The notes under the pieces were generated by a model. The model saw nothing but the letters and a program-made list of their open reading frames with translations, made no database searches and was not told where the DNA came from. From contig WQWI01000016.1 of NCBI GenBank assembly GCA_009785425.1, forward strand, positions 1 through 45,486: a stretch of DNA of 45,486 bases. The letters run 5' to 3'. This stretch comes from Bacteroidales bacterium (GTDB lineage Bacteria; Bacteroidota; Bacteroidia; Bacteroidales; P3). How positions within the stretch are numbered: position 1 is the first letter of the stretch; each line of letters starts with the position of its first letter. The translations under genes and the position numbers were made by a program. Shown piece after piece: positions 32,985 through 42,032 of this stretch.

Positions 32985-33021
32985 TTCCGTATCTTTGTAA
33001 TCAGCCAAAATCAAAAAATAA

Positions 33022-33972
33022 CTACTTCGCCGCTCGTCGCGACCAGTAAAACGAAATCAAAAGCCCCGAAATAATATGCCAAATTCCCCACCAAGCAACA
33101 ACAATCAACATACCACCAATAGGGTCAGTCAGCACACCTCTATTCATGAGATTAAACAGTAATACTAAGCCCAATCCGGAATTTTGAATGCCGGTTTCTA
33201 TCGTAAGTGCTCGTCGGTCTTTAGGTGGTAATTTGAAAAGTGTTGCTAAGCCGTAACCCGTACCAAGAACTGCAGAATTGTGAATCAACACCAAAATAAA
33301 GATAAAGATAAAAATCGGACTCCAAAAAATGTCTAAATTGTTGCTGAAGGCCACAATAATCAGTATCAGAAAAAGAGCAACCGAAAGATTTTGCAACGGC
33401 TTCTTTATTTTTTTCGCTATTTTTGGAAGATATTTTACGGTTAAAATTCCAAGCAATAGCGGAATTCCGAGCAATAGTAACACCAGTTTAAACGTATCCA
33501 AAAAAGGGATACGTAGCCAAATTGCTTCTCCGGCTTGGTTATTCACAAAATTGATATAGAGACCTCCCCAAAGGAAAAAATTGGCGGGTGTTAAAATCGG
33601 CGTTATCACTGTTCCGATAGCGGTCAAACTGATCGAAAGTTCGGTGTTTCCTCTCGAAAGCTGCGACATAAAATTGGACATGTTTCCTCCCGGACACGAT
33701 GCCACCAAAATCATTCCCATTGCAATCATTGGCGTAATCCAATTGTTGAGTAAAACCACCAACAAAAATGTGATTGCCGGCAAAGCTATCGCTTGTGCGA
33801 AAAGCCCTACAAAAGCGGATTTCGGAAAAAGCAAAACATTTTTAAACGTTTGCGGGCGGATTCCCAACGCCACACCGTACATTACAAGTGCCAAAATGAG
33901 ATTGACAATGTGCAGACTTTCCGGAGAAAAGTTGATGCTAATGTTGTCTAAAGCTTGTAGTTGTTCAAACAT
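33022..33972 (-). CDS. Bile acid:sodium symporter family (BASS) transporter
   Basis: This 316-residue inner-membrane protein has about ten transmembrane segments. It shows both hallmark regions of the BASS fold: ILVASCPGGNMSNFMSQLSR, and ALTIETGIQNSGLGLVLLFN, which form the crossed helices around the sodium and substrate sites. The substrate cannot be read from the sequence; family members carry bile acids, pantoate, pyruvate or other organic anions with sodium. It lies 75 bases after the sigma factor gene on the same strand with no promoter box of its own in view, so it may be expressed by read-through. The end (FYWSRRAAK) is basic and cytoplasmic. Confidence 0.88.
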   Translation of the reverse strand: MFEQLQALDNISINFSPESLHIVNLILALVMYGVALGIRPQTFKNVLLFPKSAFVGLFAQAIALPAITFLLVVLLNNWITPMIAMGMILVASCPGGNMSNFMSQLSRGNTELSISLTAIGTVITPILTPANFFLWGGLYINFVNNQAGEAIWLRIPFLDTFKLVLLLLGIPLLLGILTVKYLPKIAKKIKKPLQNLSVALFLILIIVAFSNNLDIFWSPIFIFIFILVLIHNSAVLGTGYGLATLFKLPPKDRRALTIETGIQNSGLGLVLLFNLMNRGVLTDPIGGMLIVVAWWGIWHIISGLLISFYWSRRAAK

Positions 33973-34047
33973 AATTTATTTGGTGCGGGGTGGCGGGGTA
34001 CGATGAGGTACACCTCCTCGTCCTGCATCTCATACCTTGAGCCAACT

Positions 34048-34914
34048 TTATTCTCCTAAAAATGCTTTTAGATGCTTACTTCTTGATGAGGTCTTCAATC
34101 TACGAATGGCTTTCTCTTTGATTTGGCGAACGCGTTCGCGAGTTAAGTCAAATTTTATGGCGATTTCGTCTAAAGTGTAGCCGTGTCCATAGCCAATTCC
34201 GTAAAATAAATTCAGCACATCACGCTCTTTTTCGGTAAGCGTTGCCAACGAGCGTTCGATTTCACGTGCTAAAGACTCACGAATGAGCAGAGAATCCGTA
34301 GTTGGGTTATCCTCATTGATATAGACATCGATAAAACTGGTTTCTTCGTCCTGAATCAACGGAGCATCCATAGATACGTAGCGTGTGGTAATGTTCATCA
34401 CTTCGGAAATCTTGTCTTTCGACAAGTCCAAAGAGTCTGCAATTTCATCAATAGAAGGCGTACGCTCGAATTTTTGTTCAAGCTTGGAAGTTTCCTTTTT
34501 GATTTTGTTGAGCGATCCCACTTGATTGAGTGGCAAGCGTACAATTCTCGACTGCTCGGCTAAAGCTTGCAAAATAGACTGACGAATCCACCAAACAGCG
34601 TACGAAATGAACTTAAATCCGCGTGTTTCGTCGAAGCGACGGGCAGCTTTGATAAGTCCGAGATTTCCCTCGTTGATCAAATCCGGAAGGCTTAAACCTT
34701 GATTTTGATATTGCTTCGCAACAGAAACGACAAAGCGAAGATTTGCTTTGGTCAATTTTTCCAAAGCACGCTGGTCGCCTTTACGAATGCGTTGAGCCAA
34801 AAGCACTTCTTCCTCTGCACTAATCAAATCTTCTTTACCAATGTCTTGCAAATACTTGTCTAACGACGCTGTTTCGCGATTGGTAATGGATTTCGAAATT
34901 TTTAATTGCCTCAT
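34048..34914 (-). CDS. rpoD: Primary RNA polymerase sigma factor, short Bacteroidetes type
   Basis: This 288-residue sigma-70 protein has a short N-terminus and no region 1.1, as in Bacteroidetes primary sigma factors. Region 1.2 reads [20 protein letters not shown]. Region 2 is nearly invariant: [40 protein letters not shown] and [20 protein letters not shown]. Region 3 contains [20 protein letters not shown]. Region 4 ends with [37 protein letters not shown] and EKAIRRLK. It should recognise the TTG/TAnnTTTG promoters found across this window. A good promoter of that type lies upstream, so it may drive its own gene. Confidence 0.95.
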   Translation of the reverse strand: MRQLKISKSITNRETASLDKYLQDIGKEDLISAEEEVLLAQRIRKGDQRALEKLTKANLRFVVSVAKQYQNQGLSLPDLINEGNLGLIKAARRFDETRGFKFISYAVWWIRQSILQALAEQSRIVRLPLNQVGSLNKIKKETSKLEQKFERTPSIDEIADSLDLSKDKISEVMNITTRYVSMDAPLIQDEETSFIDVYINEDNPTTDSLLIRESLAREIERSLATLTEKERDVLNLFYGIGYGHGYTLDEIAIKFDLTRERVRQIKEKAIRRLKTSSRSKHLKAFLGE

Positions 34915-34972
34915 ATGGATTGATTTTCAAAAAATTAACAAAACAAAAGTCTAAAAACAACTTTTGGGCTTG

Positions 34973-35003
34973 CAAAGATACGTTATTTAACGGAAAAAAC
35001 CAA
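34973..35003 (-). promoter_or_regulatory. Promoter of the primary sigma factor gene
   Basis: On the minus strand TTG (complement at 35001-35003) is followed after 20 bases by TATCTTTG (34973-34980), giving a leader of about 50 bases. Confidence 0.75.
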
Positions 35004-35020
35004 AAAAAGTTTCATTTTTT

Positions 35021-36562
35021 TTAATTTTTTCCCCAATTTTCGCGATCAAGAGAGCGAAAGTGAATTGCTTCCGAAAGATGATGAATTTGAATTTTTTGGC
35101 TATCCTCTAAGTCTGCAATCGTTCGTGAAACTTTTAGAATTCGATCGTAGGCACGTGCTGTCAGCCCTAATTTTTGCATGGCTTGTTTGAGAACTGTTTG
35201 ACTATTCTGGTCTAATTGGCAATGTTCGCGAATATGCTTTGGTGTCATCTGTGCGTTGCAATGCACATCGGTTTCTTCGAGGAATCGGATCTCTTGTTTT
35301 TTTCGGGCAGCGATTACACGTTCACGAATTGTACGGCTGTTTTCTCCGGAAATCGTGGAACTCAAGATGTTTTCGTCAACAGGTGTAACCTCTACATGTA
35401 AGTCCATGCGATCCAAAAGCGGTCCGGAAATTTTGTTGAGATACTTTTCTACAATGCCTTGTCCGCACGTGCAAACTTTCCAAGGATGGTTGTAATTTCC
35501 GCAAGGACAGGGATTCATAGCTGCCACAAGCATAAAGCTTGCCGGATAGTCAATCGACATTCGAGCTCGAGATATACTTACAATTCTGTCTTCCATCGGT
35601 TGTCGCAGTACTTCCAGCACCTGCCGTTTGAATTCCGGCATTTCATCCAAAAACAGAACACCGTTATGTGCTAAAGATATTTCTCCGGGTTGCGGAACAG
35701 AGCCACCACCCACCAAAGCCACATCTGAAATCGTATGATGCGGAGCACGAAACGGACGTGCCGAAACCAATCCTCGCTGGCGTCCAATTTTTCCTGCAAC
35801 GGAATGAATTTTAGTTGTTTCGAGAGCCTCATGAAGTGTCATCGGCGGAAGAATCGACGGCATGCGTTTTGCCAACATCGTTTTTCCGGAGCCGGGCGGT
35901 CCGATCAAAATCACGTTGTGTCCGCCGGCAGCAGTAATTTCAAGTGCTCGTTTGAGATTTTCCTGACCTTTAACATCCGAAAAATCCCATGCATAACACG
36001 CACTACGGTTATGAAATTCTTCACGAGTGTTAATTTCAGTAGGTTTTAGGGAATCCTCTCCGTTAAAAAAACGAATCACATCCAAAATATGTTCCGCCCC
36101 ATAAACTTTCAAAGAACTAACAATGGCAGCCTCTTCGGCGTTTTCTTTCGGAAGAATAATACCTTTGAAACCTTGCCTTAAACTTTCTATAGCAATCGGC
36201 AAAGCCCCTTTGATTGGGCGTAAACTGCCATCGAGCGAAAGTTCGCCCATCAAAATGTAATCGCCGACATCGTCATTTTTGATTTGTTCCGAAGCCGCCA
36301 AGATGCCGATTGCAAGTGTCAAATCGTAAGCAGACCCTTCTTTTCGAATATCGGCAGGAGCCATGTTAATCACAATTTTTTTTCCGGGAAATCGAAGTCC
36401 GTTTTGCGAAAGTGCGGATTCGATGCGTTGCTGGCTTTCTTTCACGGCACTATCGGGCAGTCCGACCATCATAAAATTCACACCGAGCTCGACACTTGTT
36501 TCTACCGTGATTGTAATGGCATCTACGCCATAAATTGCCGAACCATAAGTTTTAATAAGCAT
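35021..36562 (-). CDS. comM: YifB/ComM-family Mg-chelatase-like AAA ATPase
   Basis: This 513-residue protein has the ComM layout. The N-terminal Lon-protease-like domain reads VETSVELGVNFMMVGLPDSA and INMAPADIRKEGSAYDLTLA. The AAA domain has Walker A GPPGSGKT (221-228), NGVLFLDEMPEFKRQVLEVL as Walker B, and RPFRAPHHTISDVALVGGG. A cysteine group at NPCPCGNY and CTCGQG follows, and the C-terminal part has LTARAYDRILKVSRTIADL. ComM is a hexameric branch-migration helicase that helps integrate incoming DNA in natural transformation; in species not known to be competent the role is unclear. The gene lies upstream of the sigma factor gene on the same strand. Confidence 0.93.
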   Translation of the reverse strand: MLIKTYGSAIYGVDAITITVETSVELGVNFMMVGLPDSAVKESQQRIESALSQNGLRFPGKKIVINMAPADIRKEGSAYDLTLAIGILAASEQIKNDDVGDYILMGELSLDGSLRPIKGALPIAIESLRQGFKGIILPKENAEEAAIVSSLKVYGAEHILDVIRFFNGEDSLKPTEINTREEFHNRSACYAWDFSDVKGQENLKRALEITAAGGHNVILIGPPGSGKTMLAKRMPSILPPMTLHEALETTKIHSVAGKIGRQRGLVSARPFRAPHHTISDVALVGGGSVPQPGEISLAHNGVLFLDEMPEFKRQVLEVLRQPMEDRIVSISRARMSIDYPASFMLVAAMNPCPCGNYNHPWKVCTCGQGIVEKYLNKISGPLLDRMDLHVEVTPVDENILSSTISGENSRTIRERVIAARKKQEIRFLEETDVHCNAQMTPKHIREHCQLDQNSQTVLKQAMQKLGLTARAYDRILKVSRTIADLEDSQKIQIHHLSEAIHFRSLDRENWGKN

Positions 36563-36579
36563 AAAATTTGGTTTTTAGG

Positions 36580-36649
36580 GTCGTCATTCCGAACGTAGTT
36601 GAGGAATCCCCTTGTTATGGGATGTCTCGACTTCGCTCGACATGACGAC
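36580..36649. repeat. Imperfect palindromic repeat upstream of comM
   Basis: Arms of about 31 bases begin with a perfect 8-base match (GTCGTCAT at 36580-36587, ATGACGAC at 36642-36649) and then match imperfectly up to ATCCC/GGGAT at the loop. The text GTCATTCCGAACGTAGTTGA is of a kind widely dispersed in bacterial genomes. The rest of the gap 36563-36811 holds only the promoter below. Confidence 0.8.
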
Positions 36650-36747
36650 GATGTTTACCTATATAAACGCAAAAAAACCGATTTTCGTATAAAAAAATCC
36701 TTAAAAAATGTTAAAATGTTGATAACTTTCCGGAATTGTTAATAAAG

Positions 36748-36779
36748 TTGCCAAAATTTCGATTTTTTTCGTATCTTTG
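36748..36779 (+). promoter_or_regulatory. Promoter of the LysM/receptor-fold gene
   Basis: TTG at 36748-36750 is followed after 21 bases by TATCTTTG at 36772-36779, 32 bases before ATG 36812. Spacing is one base longer than at the other promoters here. Confidence 0.68.
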
Positions 36780-36811
36780 CAAGAAAAAATCCGTATTCTA
36801 ACTTTGAAGTT

Positions 36812-38344
36812 ATGAAAAAAATCTGTTTTTTTGCTCTATTCATACTTTCTTCTTCAGTATTTTTAACTGCACAAACAACAACGCCCGTACCTGTCCAAAT
36901 TTCCGAACATGTTGAAAACATTGATGGAAGATATTATATTTTACACAGAATAGAACAAGGACAAACGCTCTTTTCCATTTCACGTGCCTATGAAGTGCCC
37001 ATCGATCAAATCCGACGAACATCCGAAAAACCCGAACTTCAAATCGACGAAATTTTATTAATTCCGACAAATCCGCCACAGAGAGCACTACGAAGACAAG
37101 TCGATGTTCAGCCGGAAATAATCGTGGTCGAAACAATACAAATTGAAACAAATGTTGTTGATTACGAGCATAGGAGCATATTGCATACGCCCAATGAGGA
37201 AGGTAGCGAAGAAACTGAAAAATTAGATACAATCCGAAGAATTTTCGACAATCCTCCAAGGTCTGTGTTGAATGTAGCGTTAATGCTTCCGCTTTATTTA
37301 AACGAAGTTGAACAAATTCGAATTACACCGAGAACAAACCGAAATGCGATAAGGCCCTTTTCGTTTATTTCCTTTTACCAAGGTGCAATGTTGGCAGCGC
37401 AAAAATTTTATCACGAAGGTGTAGAAATCAATGTTCATGTTTTCGATGTTACCGAAGACACAAATACCGCCGTTCGTTTGATCAATGGCAGATGGTTGCA
37501 TGACATGGATATTCTTATAGGTCCGTTTTTTGCACGTTCGTTCAGTGTGATTAGCAACTTCGCCAAACAACAAGAAATTTTCATCGTTAATCCTCTATCC
37601 ATTCGAACTGAAATTTTGGAAGACAATCCTTTTGTCATAAAAATCAACACCTCCGAAACAAATCAGCTGCAAGCCTTGTTGAACTACGCTGCGCAAAATA
37701 GTGTCGGAGAACGAATTTTTGTTTTATCGAACGATCGAAACCTGAACGATCGAGAATTGGAGCAACAGGCCAGACAGTTCTTTGAAGGAATTGAATATCG
37801 TTTCGATACTATCTTTTTCCTTGACATTTCACAAGAAGGATTTCCGCAGATTCAAAACAATTTGGCTACTGAAACCGGAAATTCTTTCATTTTTCTATCC
37901 AACGATGACGCCCTTGTTACGGCTGTTCTAACGCGGACTCCCAGACGAGACCATATTCCGAACACGTTATACAGTCTAAGGCGATCTGCTCGATTTGAGG
38001 TTACGGATCCTTTTTACTTGAACAACTTGCAAGTGCATTACATTGAGCCGTTTTTCATCAATCATGACGACCAACGTGTGCTGAACTTTGACCGTTTGTT
38101 TTTTCAAACCTTTCAAGATTTGCCGGACGAACGGGCTTATAGAGGTTTTGATGTGATGTCGTTTGTGCTCGAACTACTAAGAATTGGTAATACAAATTAC
38201 GGCAATTATTTGGAGTCTACACTTTTCAGAGGTTTTCATAATTATATTCAGCTGAAGCGCACAAATCCTCAGAGAGGTCTGGAAAATCAGCAGACCAACA
38301 TTTTGAGAATACAAAATTCCATATTACAAAAAGTGAGTAATTGA
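36812..38344 (+). CDS. LysM domain protein with type 1 periplasmic-binding fold
   Basis: This 510-residue exported protein has a signal peptide (1-20, ending FLTAQ). A LysM domain lies at about 42-87 (YYILHRIEQGQTLFSISRAY, then IDEILLIPT) and should hold peptidoglycan. After a linker, residues about 155-500 resemble amino-acid ABC receptor-type binding proteins: LNVALMLPLYLNE, FSFISFYQGAMLAAQKFYHE, DILIGPFFARSFSVISNFAK, and FIFLSNDDALVTAVLTRT. Such a LysM plus receptor-fold pair is seen in Bacteroidetes; the ligand is unknown. LpoA-like activators of penicillin-binding proteins share the fold, so a cell-wall regulatory role is possible (inference). The stop is 1 base from the ftsK start. Confidence 0.82.
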   Translation: MKKICFFALFILSSSVFLTAQTTTPVPVQISEHVENIDGRYYILHRIEQGQTLFSISRAYEVPIDQIRRTSEKPELQIDEILLIPTNPPQRALRRQVDVQPEIIVVETIQIETNVVDYEHRSILHTPNEEGSEETEKLDTIRRIFDNPPRSVLNVALMLPLYLNEVEQIRITPRTNRNAIRPFSFISFYQGAMLAAQKFYHEGVEINVHVFDVTEDTNTAVRLINGRWLHDMDILIGPFFARSFSVISNFAKQQEIFIVNPLSIRTEILEDNPFVIKINTSETNQLQALLNYAAQNSVGERIFVLSNDRNLNDRELEQQARQFFEGIEYRFDTIFFLDISQEGFPQIQNNLATETGNSFIFLSNDDALVTAVLTRTPRRDHIPNTLYSLRRSARFEVTDPFYLNNLQVHYIEPFFINHDDQRVLNFDRLFFQTFQDLPDERAYRGFDVMSFVLELLRIGNTNYGNYLESTLFRGFHNYIQLKRTNPQRGLENQQTNILRIQNSILQKVSN

Positions 38345-38345
38345 T

Positions 38346-40766
38346 ATGGCGAAGCGAAGAAAAAAATCGGAACAAATTGACGACACAACGGCAGAAAATC
38401 TCTCTCTGAAAACATTGAGAAGTGAGAGATTTCGCTTTATATGTGGCGTGTCTTTCCTGGGGTTTGCATTGTTTTCGCTGTTTGCATTTGTTTCGTACTT
38501 GTTTTCGTGGTGGATTGATTTTGACATGATTGCTCATATTTCAACCTATGATTTATTTGTTGATTCTTCGGCGGATATCCGCAATATCGCAGGGCGAATG
38601 GGAGCACGTTTTGCACATGTTTTCATCTACAATGGCTTTGGAATCGGTTCTTTTGCATTCGTTTGGGTTGCATTCGTTATCGGATTGAGATTGCTGAATA
38701 TTCCGCTTTTCAAGTTAAAGAAAACAATTTTACACTCGGCATTTTTCATGGTTTGGAGTTCTGTTATGTTCGGATTTATTACTTTAGGACTTGGAAAATT
38801 GAGCATTTTGGGCGGAATTTTTGGGTTTGAAGTAGCGTATTATCTGAAAGCTGCAATTGGGATTCCGGGATTGATTTTTTTGCTGGGAACAGCGCTGGCA
38901 ATTTTCTTGTATGTAGCTTATGGCGTGAGATTCAGACTATACACAATCATTAAGAACTGGTCGGAAAACATCGAAAATTGGTTAAAAAGAACCAAAAAAG
39001 ATTTGCAAGAAGATGTGAACGAATTATTGACAGAAGAAGAGCAAGTCACAAACTTACCCCCTGACGATGAAGACACGTTTAGTTTGCTTAATGAAATCGA
39101 AAAATGGGAAGAGGAAAACGACTTAAAAGCCGACGATGAAGTACCGTTTATTATTGAAAATCCAAGCGAATTGGAAAATGAAGCTGGTGTTGAAGATGAA
39201 ATAAAGGAAGAAGACAAAATTGAGGAGACCATAGAAAAATATGGTGTAGAAACTCCTTACGATCCATATTTGGATTTACCGAGTTACGTGTTTCCAACCT
39301 TGGACTTGCTCGAAGATTACGGCATGAAAAATGTTGATAACTCTAAGCAAACCGATGAATTGATTGCAAACAAAAAACTTATCGAAAACACACTAAAGAG
39401 TTTTGGTGTAGAGATTGCACAAATCAAAGCCACAATTGGTCCAACGGTTACGCTTTACGAAATTATTCCGGCTTCGGGCGTTCGAATTTCTAAAATCCAA
39501 AACTTGGAAAACGATATCGCTCTGAGCCTTGCAGCACTTGGCATTCGCATCATTGCACCTATTCCCGGAAAGGGAACAATCGGTATTGAAGTGCCGAACG
39601 CCAACAAGCAAATTGTACCAATGAAAGTGATGTTGGATTCGCCGAATTTCAAAGATACAAAATTTGATTTGCCGATTGCATTGGGAAAAACCATTCAAAA
39701 TGAAGCTTTCGTTGCAGATTTGGCAAAAATGCCACACTTGCTCATGGCAGGTGCCACCGGACAAGGAAAATCCGTTGGTTTGAACGCAATTATTGCTTCA
39801 TTGTTATACAAAAAACATCCTGCTGATTTGAAGTTTGTAATGGTGGATCCAAAAAAGGTTGAACTTACGCTTTACAATAAGATTGAACGGCATTATTTGG
39901 CAAAACTACCAAATGTTGAAGATGCAATCATTACCGATACGAAAAAAGTAGTGAACACTTTAAATTCGTTGTGTGTAGAAATGGACGCACGCTACAATCT
40001 CCTGAAAGACGCGCAGGTCAAGGGAATTAAAGAGTACAATGCAAAATTTATTTCACGCCGATTAAATCCGAACGACGGACATCGCTATTTGCCATACATA
40101 GTTTTGGTCGTTGACGAATTTGCGGATTTAATTATGACGGCAGGAAAAGAAGTTGAGTTGCCAATTGCTCGTTTGGCACAATTGGCAAGAGCTATCGGCA
40201 TTCATTTGATTATTGCAACGCAACGACCCTCTGTGAATATCATTACGGGAACGATTAAAGCAAATTTTCCTGCGAGAATAGCGTTTCGTGTAACTTCAAA
40301 AATCGACTCTCGTACAATTTTAGATAGTGGTGGAGCCGATCAGTTGATTGGAAAAGGCGACATGTTGCTTTCTACCGGAAACGAGTTGATTCGACTGCAG
40401 TGTGCATTGATTGATACGCCGGAAATCGAAAAAATAGCGGAATTTATCGGTGAACAACGCGGTTATCCTGAAGCTTACGAGTTGCCCGAATGTGCTGATG
40501 AATCGGGCGGATCAAGCGGCGGTGCATTTTCGGTAGACGAAAGAGATTTGATGTTTGACGATGCCGCACGATTGATTGTATCGTCTCAAAGTGGCTCCAC
40601 ATCGCTTATTCAGCGAAAGCTGAAATTGGGTTATGCGCGTTCCGGACGATTAATGGATCAACTCGAGGATGCCGGAATTGTAGGTCCTTCGCAAGGTTCC
40701 AAGCCACGAGAAGTTTATATCAAAGATATGCAAACGCTGGAGGAGATGTTAAGTGATGAAAATTAG
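38346..40766 (+). CDS. ftsK: FtsK/SpoIIIE-family DNA translocase
   Basis: This 806-residue protein has an N-terminal membrane domain of about four helices (roughly 30-200), an acidic linker (about 215-310, rich in Glu and Asp) and the motor. The motor has Walker A GATGQGKS (469-476), LKFVMVDPKKVELTLYNKIE, IVLVVDEFADLIMTAGKEVE as Walker B, IHLIIATQRPSVNIITGTIK and FPARIAFRVTSKIDSRTILD. A C-terminal winged-helix gamma domain is present (SGSTSLIQRKLKLGYARSGR) and should read KOPS-like DNA polarity signals. It moves chromosome ends through the division septum and activates dimer resolution. It follows the LysM gene by 1 base, so both are likely in one transcript. Confidence 0.96.
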   Translation: MAKRRKKSEQIDDTTAENLSLKTLRSERFRFICGVSFLGFALFSLFAFVSYLFSWWIDFDMIAHISTYDLFVDSSADIRNIAGRMGARFAHVFIYNGFGIGSFAFVWVAFVIGLRLLNIPLFKLKKTILHSAFFMVWSSVMFGFITLGLGKLSILGGIFGFEVAYYLKAAIGIPGLIFLLGTALAIFLYVAYGVRFRLYTIIKNWSENIENWLKRTKKDLQEDVNELLTEEEQVTNLPPDDEDTFSLLNEIEKWEEENDLKADDEVPFIIENPSELENEAGVEDEIKEEDKIEETIEKYGVETPYDPYLDLPSYVFPTLDLLEDYGMKNVDNSKQTDELIANKKLIENTLKSFGVEIAQIKATIGPTVTLYEIIPASGVRISKIQNLENDIALSLAALGIRIIAPIPGKGTIGIEVPNANKQIVPMKVMLDSPNFKDTKFDLPIALGKTIQNEAFVADLAKMPHLLMAGATGQGKSVGLNAIIASLLYKKHPADLKFVMVDPKKVELTLYNKIERHYLAKLPNVEDAIITDTKKVVNTLNSLCVEMDARYNLLKDAQVKGIKEYNAKFISRRLNPNDGHRYLPYIVLVVDEFADLIMTAGKEVELPIARLAQLARAIGIHLIIATQRPSVNIITGTIKANFPARIAFRVTSKIDSRTILDSGGADQLIGKGDMLLSTGNELIRLQCALIDTPEIEKIAEFIGEQRGYPEAYELPECADESGGSSGGAFSVDERDLMFDDAARLIVSSQSGSTSLIQRKLKLGYARSGRLMDQLEDAGIVGPSQGSKPREVYIKDMQTLEEMLSDEN

Positions 40767-40828
40767 CATTGTTAATAAATCTACCCACATTTTCAATTAA
40801 TTTCATTACAATAATTCATTTTTTTTCG

Positions 40829-40836
40829 TACCTTTG
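40829..40836 (+). promoter_or_regulatory. Likely -7 box of the efflux operon
   Basis: TACCTTTG lies 40 bases before the adaptor start. No TTG is at the usual distance; ATT occupies that place, so the -33 side is weak. Confidence 0.6.
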
Positions 40837-40876
40837 CAAAATCTATACGTTGAATTGAAATAAAAACACAGATATT

Positions 40877-41971
40877 ATGAAATTTAAACCGTCCGTAATT
40901 CTACTTATTTTAGTGTTGGGATACTTTGCTTACAGCATTGCCAATCGTATTTGGCTTGAAGACATGCGTGCAGAACGCAGAGCACAAGAACTTGGACAAA
41001 GCGGCAATAGAGCTGCCGGTGGACGTGCCGCAATCCCCGTTGATTACATGATTGTAACGTACGAAACTCTCGAAGACATGGTTATTTCGACAGGAACTTT
41101 GATCGCCGGTGAGCAGGTTGATCTTCGTAGCGAGGGAAGCGGAAGAATTACACAAATCAATTTTACCGAAGGTGCTCGTGTGAGAGCGGGCCAACTTTTG
41201 GTAAAAATCAACGATAGAGAGCTACAGGCACAATACGAGCGTGCTCGCCATCGTGAGCGATTAGCCGAGGAAAGAGAGCGTAGAAGTGAGATACTATTGC
41301 AAAGAGAGGCGATCAGCCTTGAAGAATATGAAATCGTTTTGACCGAACTGAACTCGCTTAGAGCCGAGACGGATTTGATTAGAGCTCAGATCGAACGTAC
41401 TGAAATTCGTGCACCATTTGATGGTGTCGTTGGTTTACGTTCGGTTTCGGTAGGTGAGTTTATCACATCGCAAAATATAGTTGCGAGAATTGTCAACAAT
41501 GATCCGATTCGGCTTGATTTTTCTGTTCCTGAGCGATTTTTTGATGTAGTGAGAATCAACAGTACGGTGCAATTTAGAGTTAGCGGAAGTGATACGTTAT
41601 ACAATGCAACGGTATTTGCGATTGAACCTCATATTGATCTTGATACACGCACGATTTTGATGCGTGCCATAGCTCCAAATCCCGATGGTAGGCTGTTTCC
41701 GGGTGCTTCTGCAAGAGTACATCTTTCGATGACGCCCACAGACAATGCGATTATGGTTCCTGCCGAGTCTTTGCTTTCAGAGGCAGAAGGTCACAAAGGA
41801 TTTGTCTATAAAAACGGCAGAGCAGAGATGCGCGACCTTGTCATCGGCACTCGAACACCACGAGAAACGCAAATCATATCTGGTCTTCAAGTTGGCGACA
41901 CGTTGATAGTTTCCGGAATTATGCAACTTCGCCCGAATACTGCTGTGCGATTGAACCCGAGAATGGAATAA
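40877..41971 (+). CDS. RND efflux periplasmic adaptor (membrane fusion protein)
   Basis: This 364-residue protein has an N-terminal membrane anchor (about 6-22, SVILLILVLGYFAYSIA). The HlyD/AcrA layout follows: beta-barrel start VISTGTLIAGEQVDLRSEGS, lipoyl half-motifs GRITQINFTEGARVRAGQLL and TEIRAPFDGVVGLRSVSVGE, a short coiled-coil hairpin between them (about 115-165), and a barrel part with ITSQNIVARIVNNDPIRLDF and GRLFPGASARVHLSM. It links the inner-membrane pump encoded next to an outer-membrane channel. No TolC-like gene is in the window, so that partner is encoded elsewhere. The substrate is unknown. Confidence 0.92.
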   Translation: MKFKPSVILLILVLGYFAYSIANRIWLEDMRAERRAQELGQSGNRAAGGRAAIPVDYMIVTYETLEDMVISTGTLIAGEQVDLRSEGSGRITQINFTEGARVRAGQLLVKINDRELQAQYERARHRERLAEERERRSEILLQREAISLEEYEIVLTELNSLRAETDLIRAQIERTEIRAPFDGVVGLRSVSVGEFITSQNIVARIVNNDPIRLDFSVPERFFDVVRINSTVQFRVSGSDTLYNATVFAIEPHIDLDTRTILMRAIAPNPDGRLFPGASARVHLSMTPTDNAIMVPAESLLSEAEGHKGFVYKNGRAEMRDLVIGTRTPRETQIISGLQVGDTLIVSGIMQLRPNTAVRLNPRME

Positions 41972-42001
41972 AGGTGTGAGGTGCGTGCCACCTCGCACCT
42001 T
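41971..42001 (+). terminator. Strong hairpin between adaptor and pump genes (terminator or attenuator)
   Basis: A 13-bp stem (41971-41983 with 41989-42001, one G-T pair) with a 5-base loop starts at the last base of the adaptor stop codon. Only three or four T follow, so it may slow rather than stop polymerase, or protect the adaptor mRNA. It resembles the palindromic repeats elsewhere in the window but lacks their GTAGG ends. Confidence 0.6.
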
Positions 42002-42032
42002 TTACTTTATGAACTTTATAAACTAAAAAAAT

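Noticed and set aside
33973-34047. Hairpin between the sigma factor and BASS genes
   Set aside because: Partial inverted matches (GAGGT/ACCTC) exist, but pairing is poor and no T-run follows. It may be a decayed repeat.
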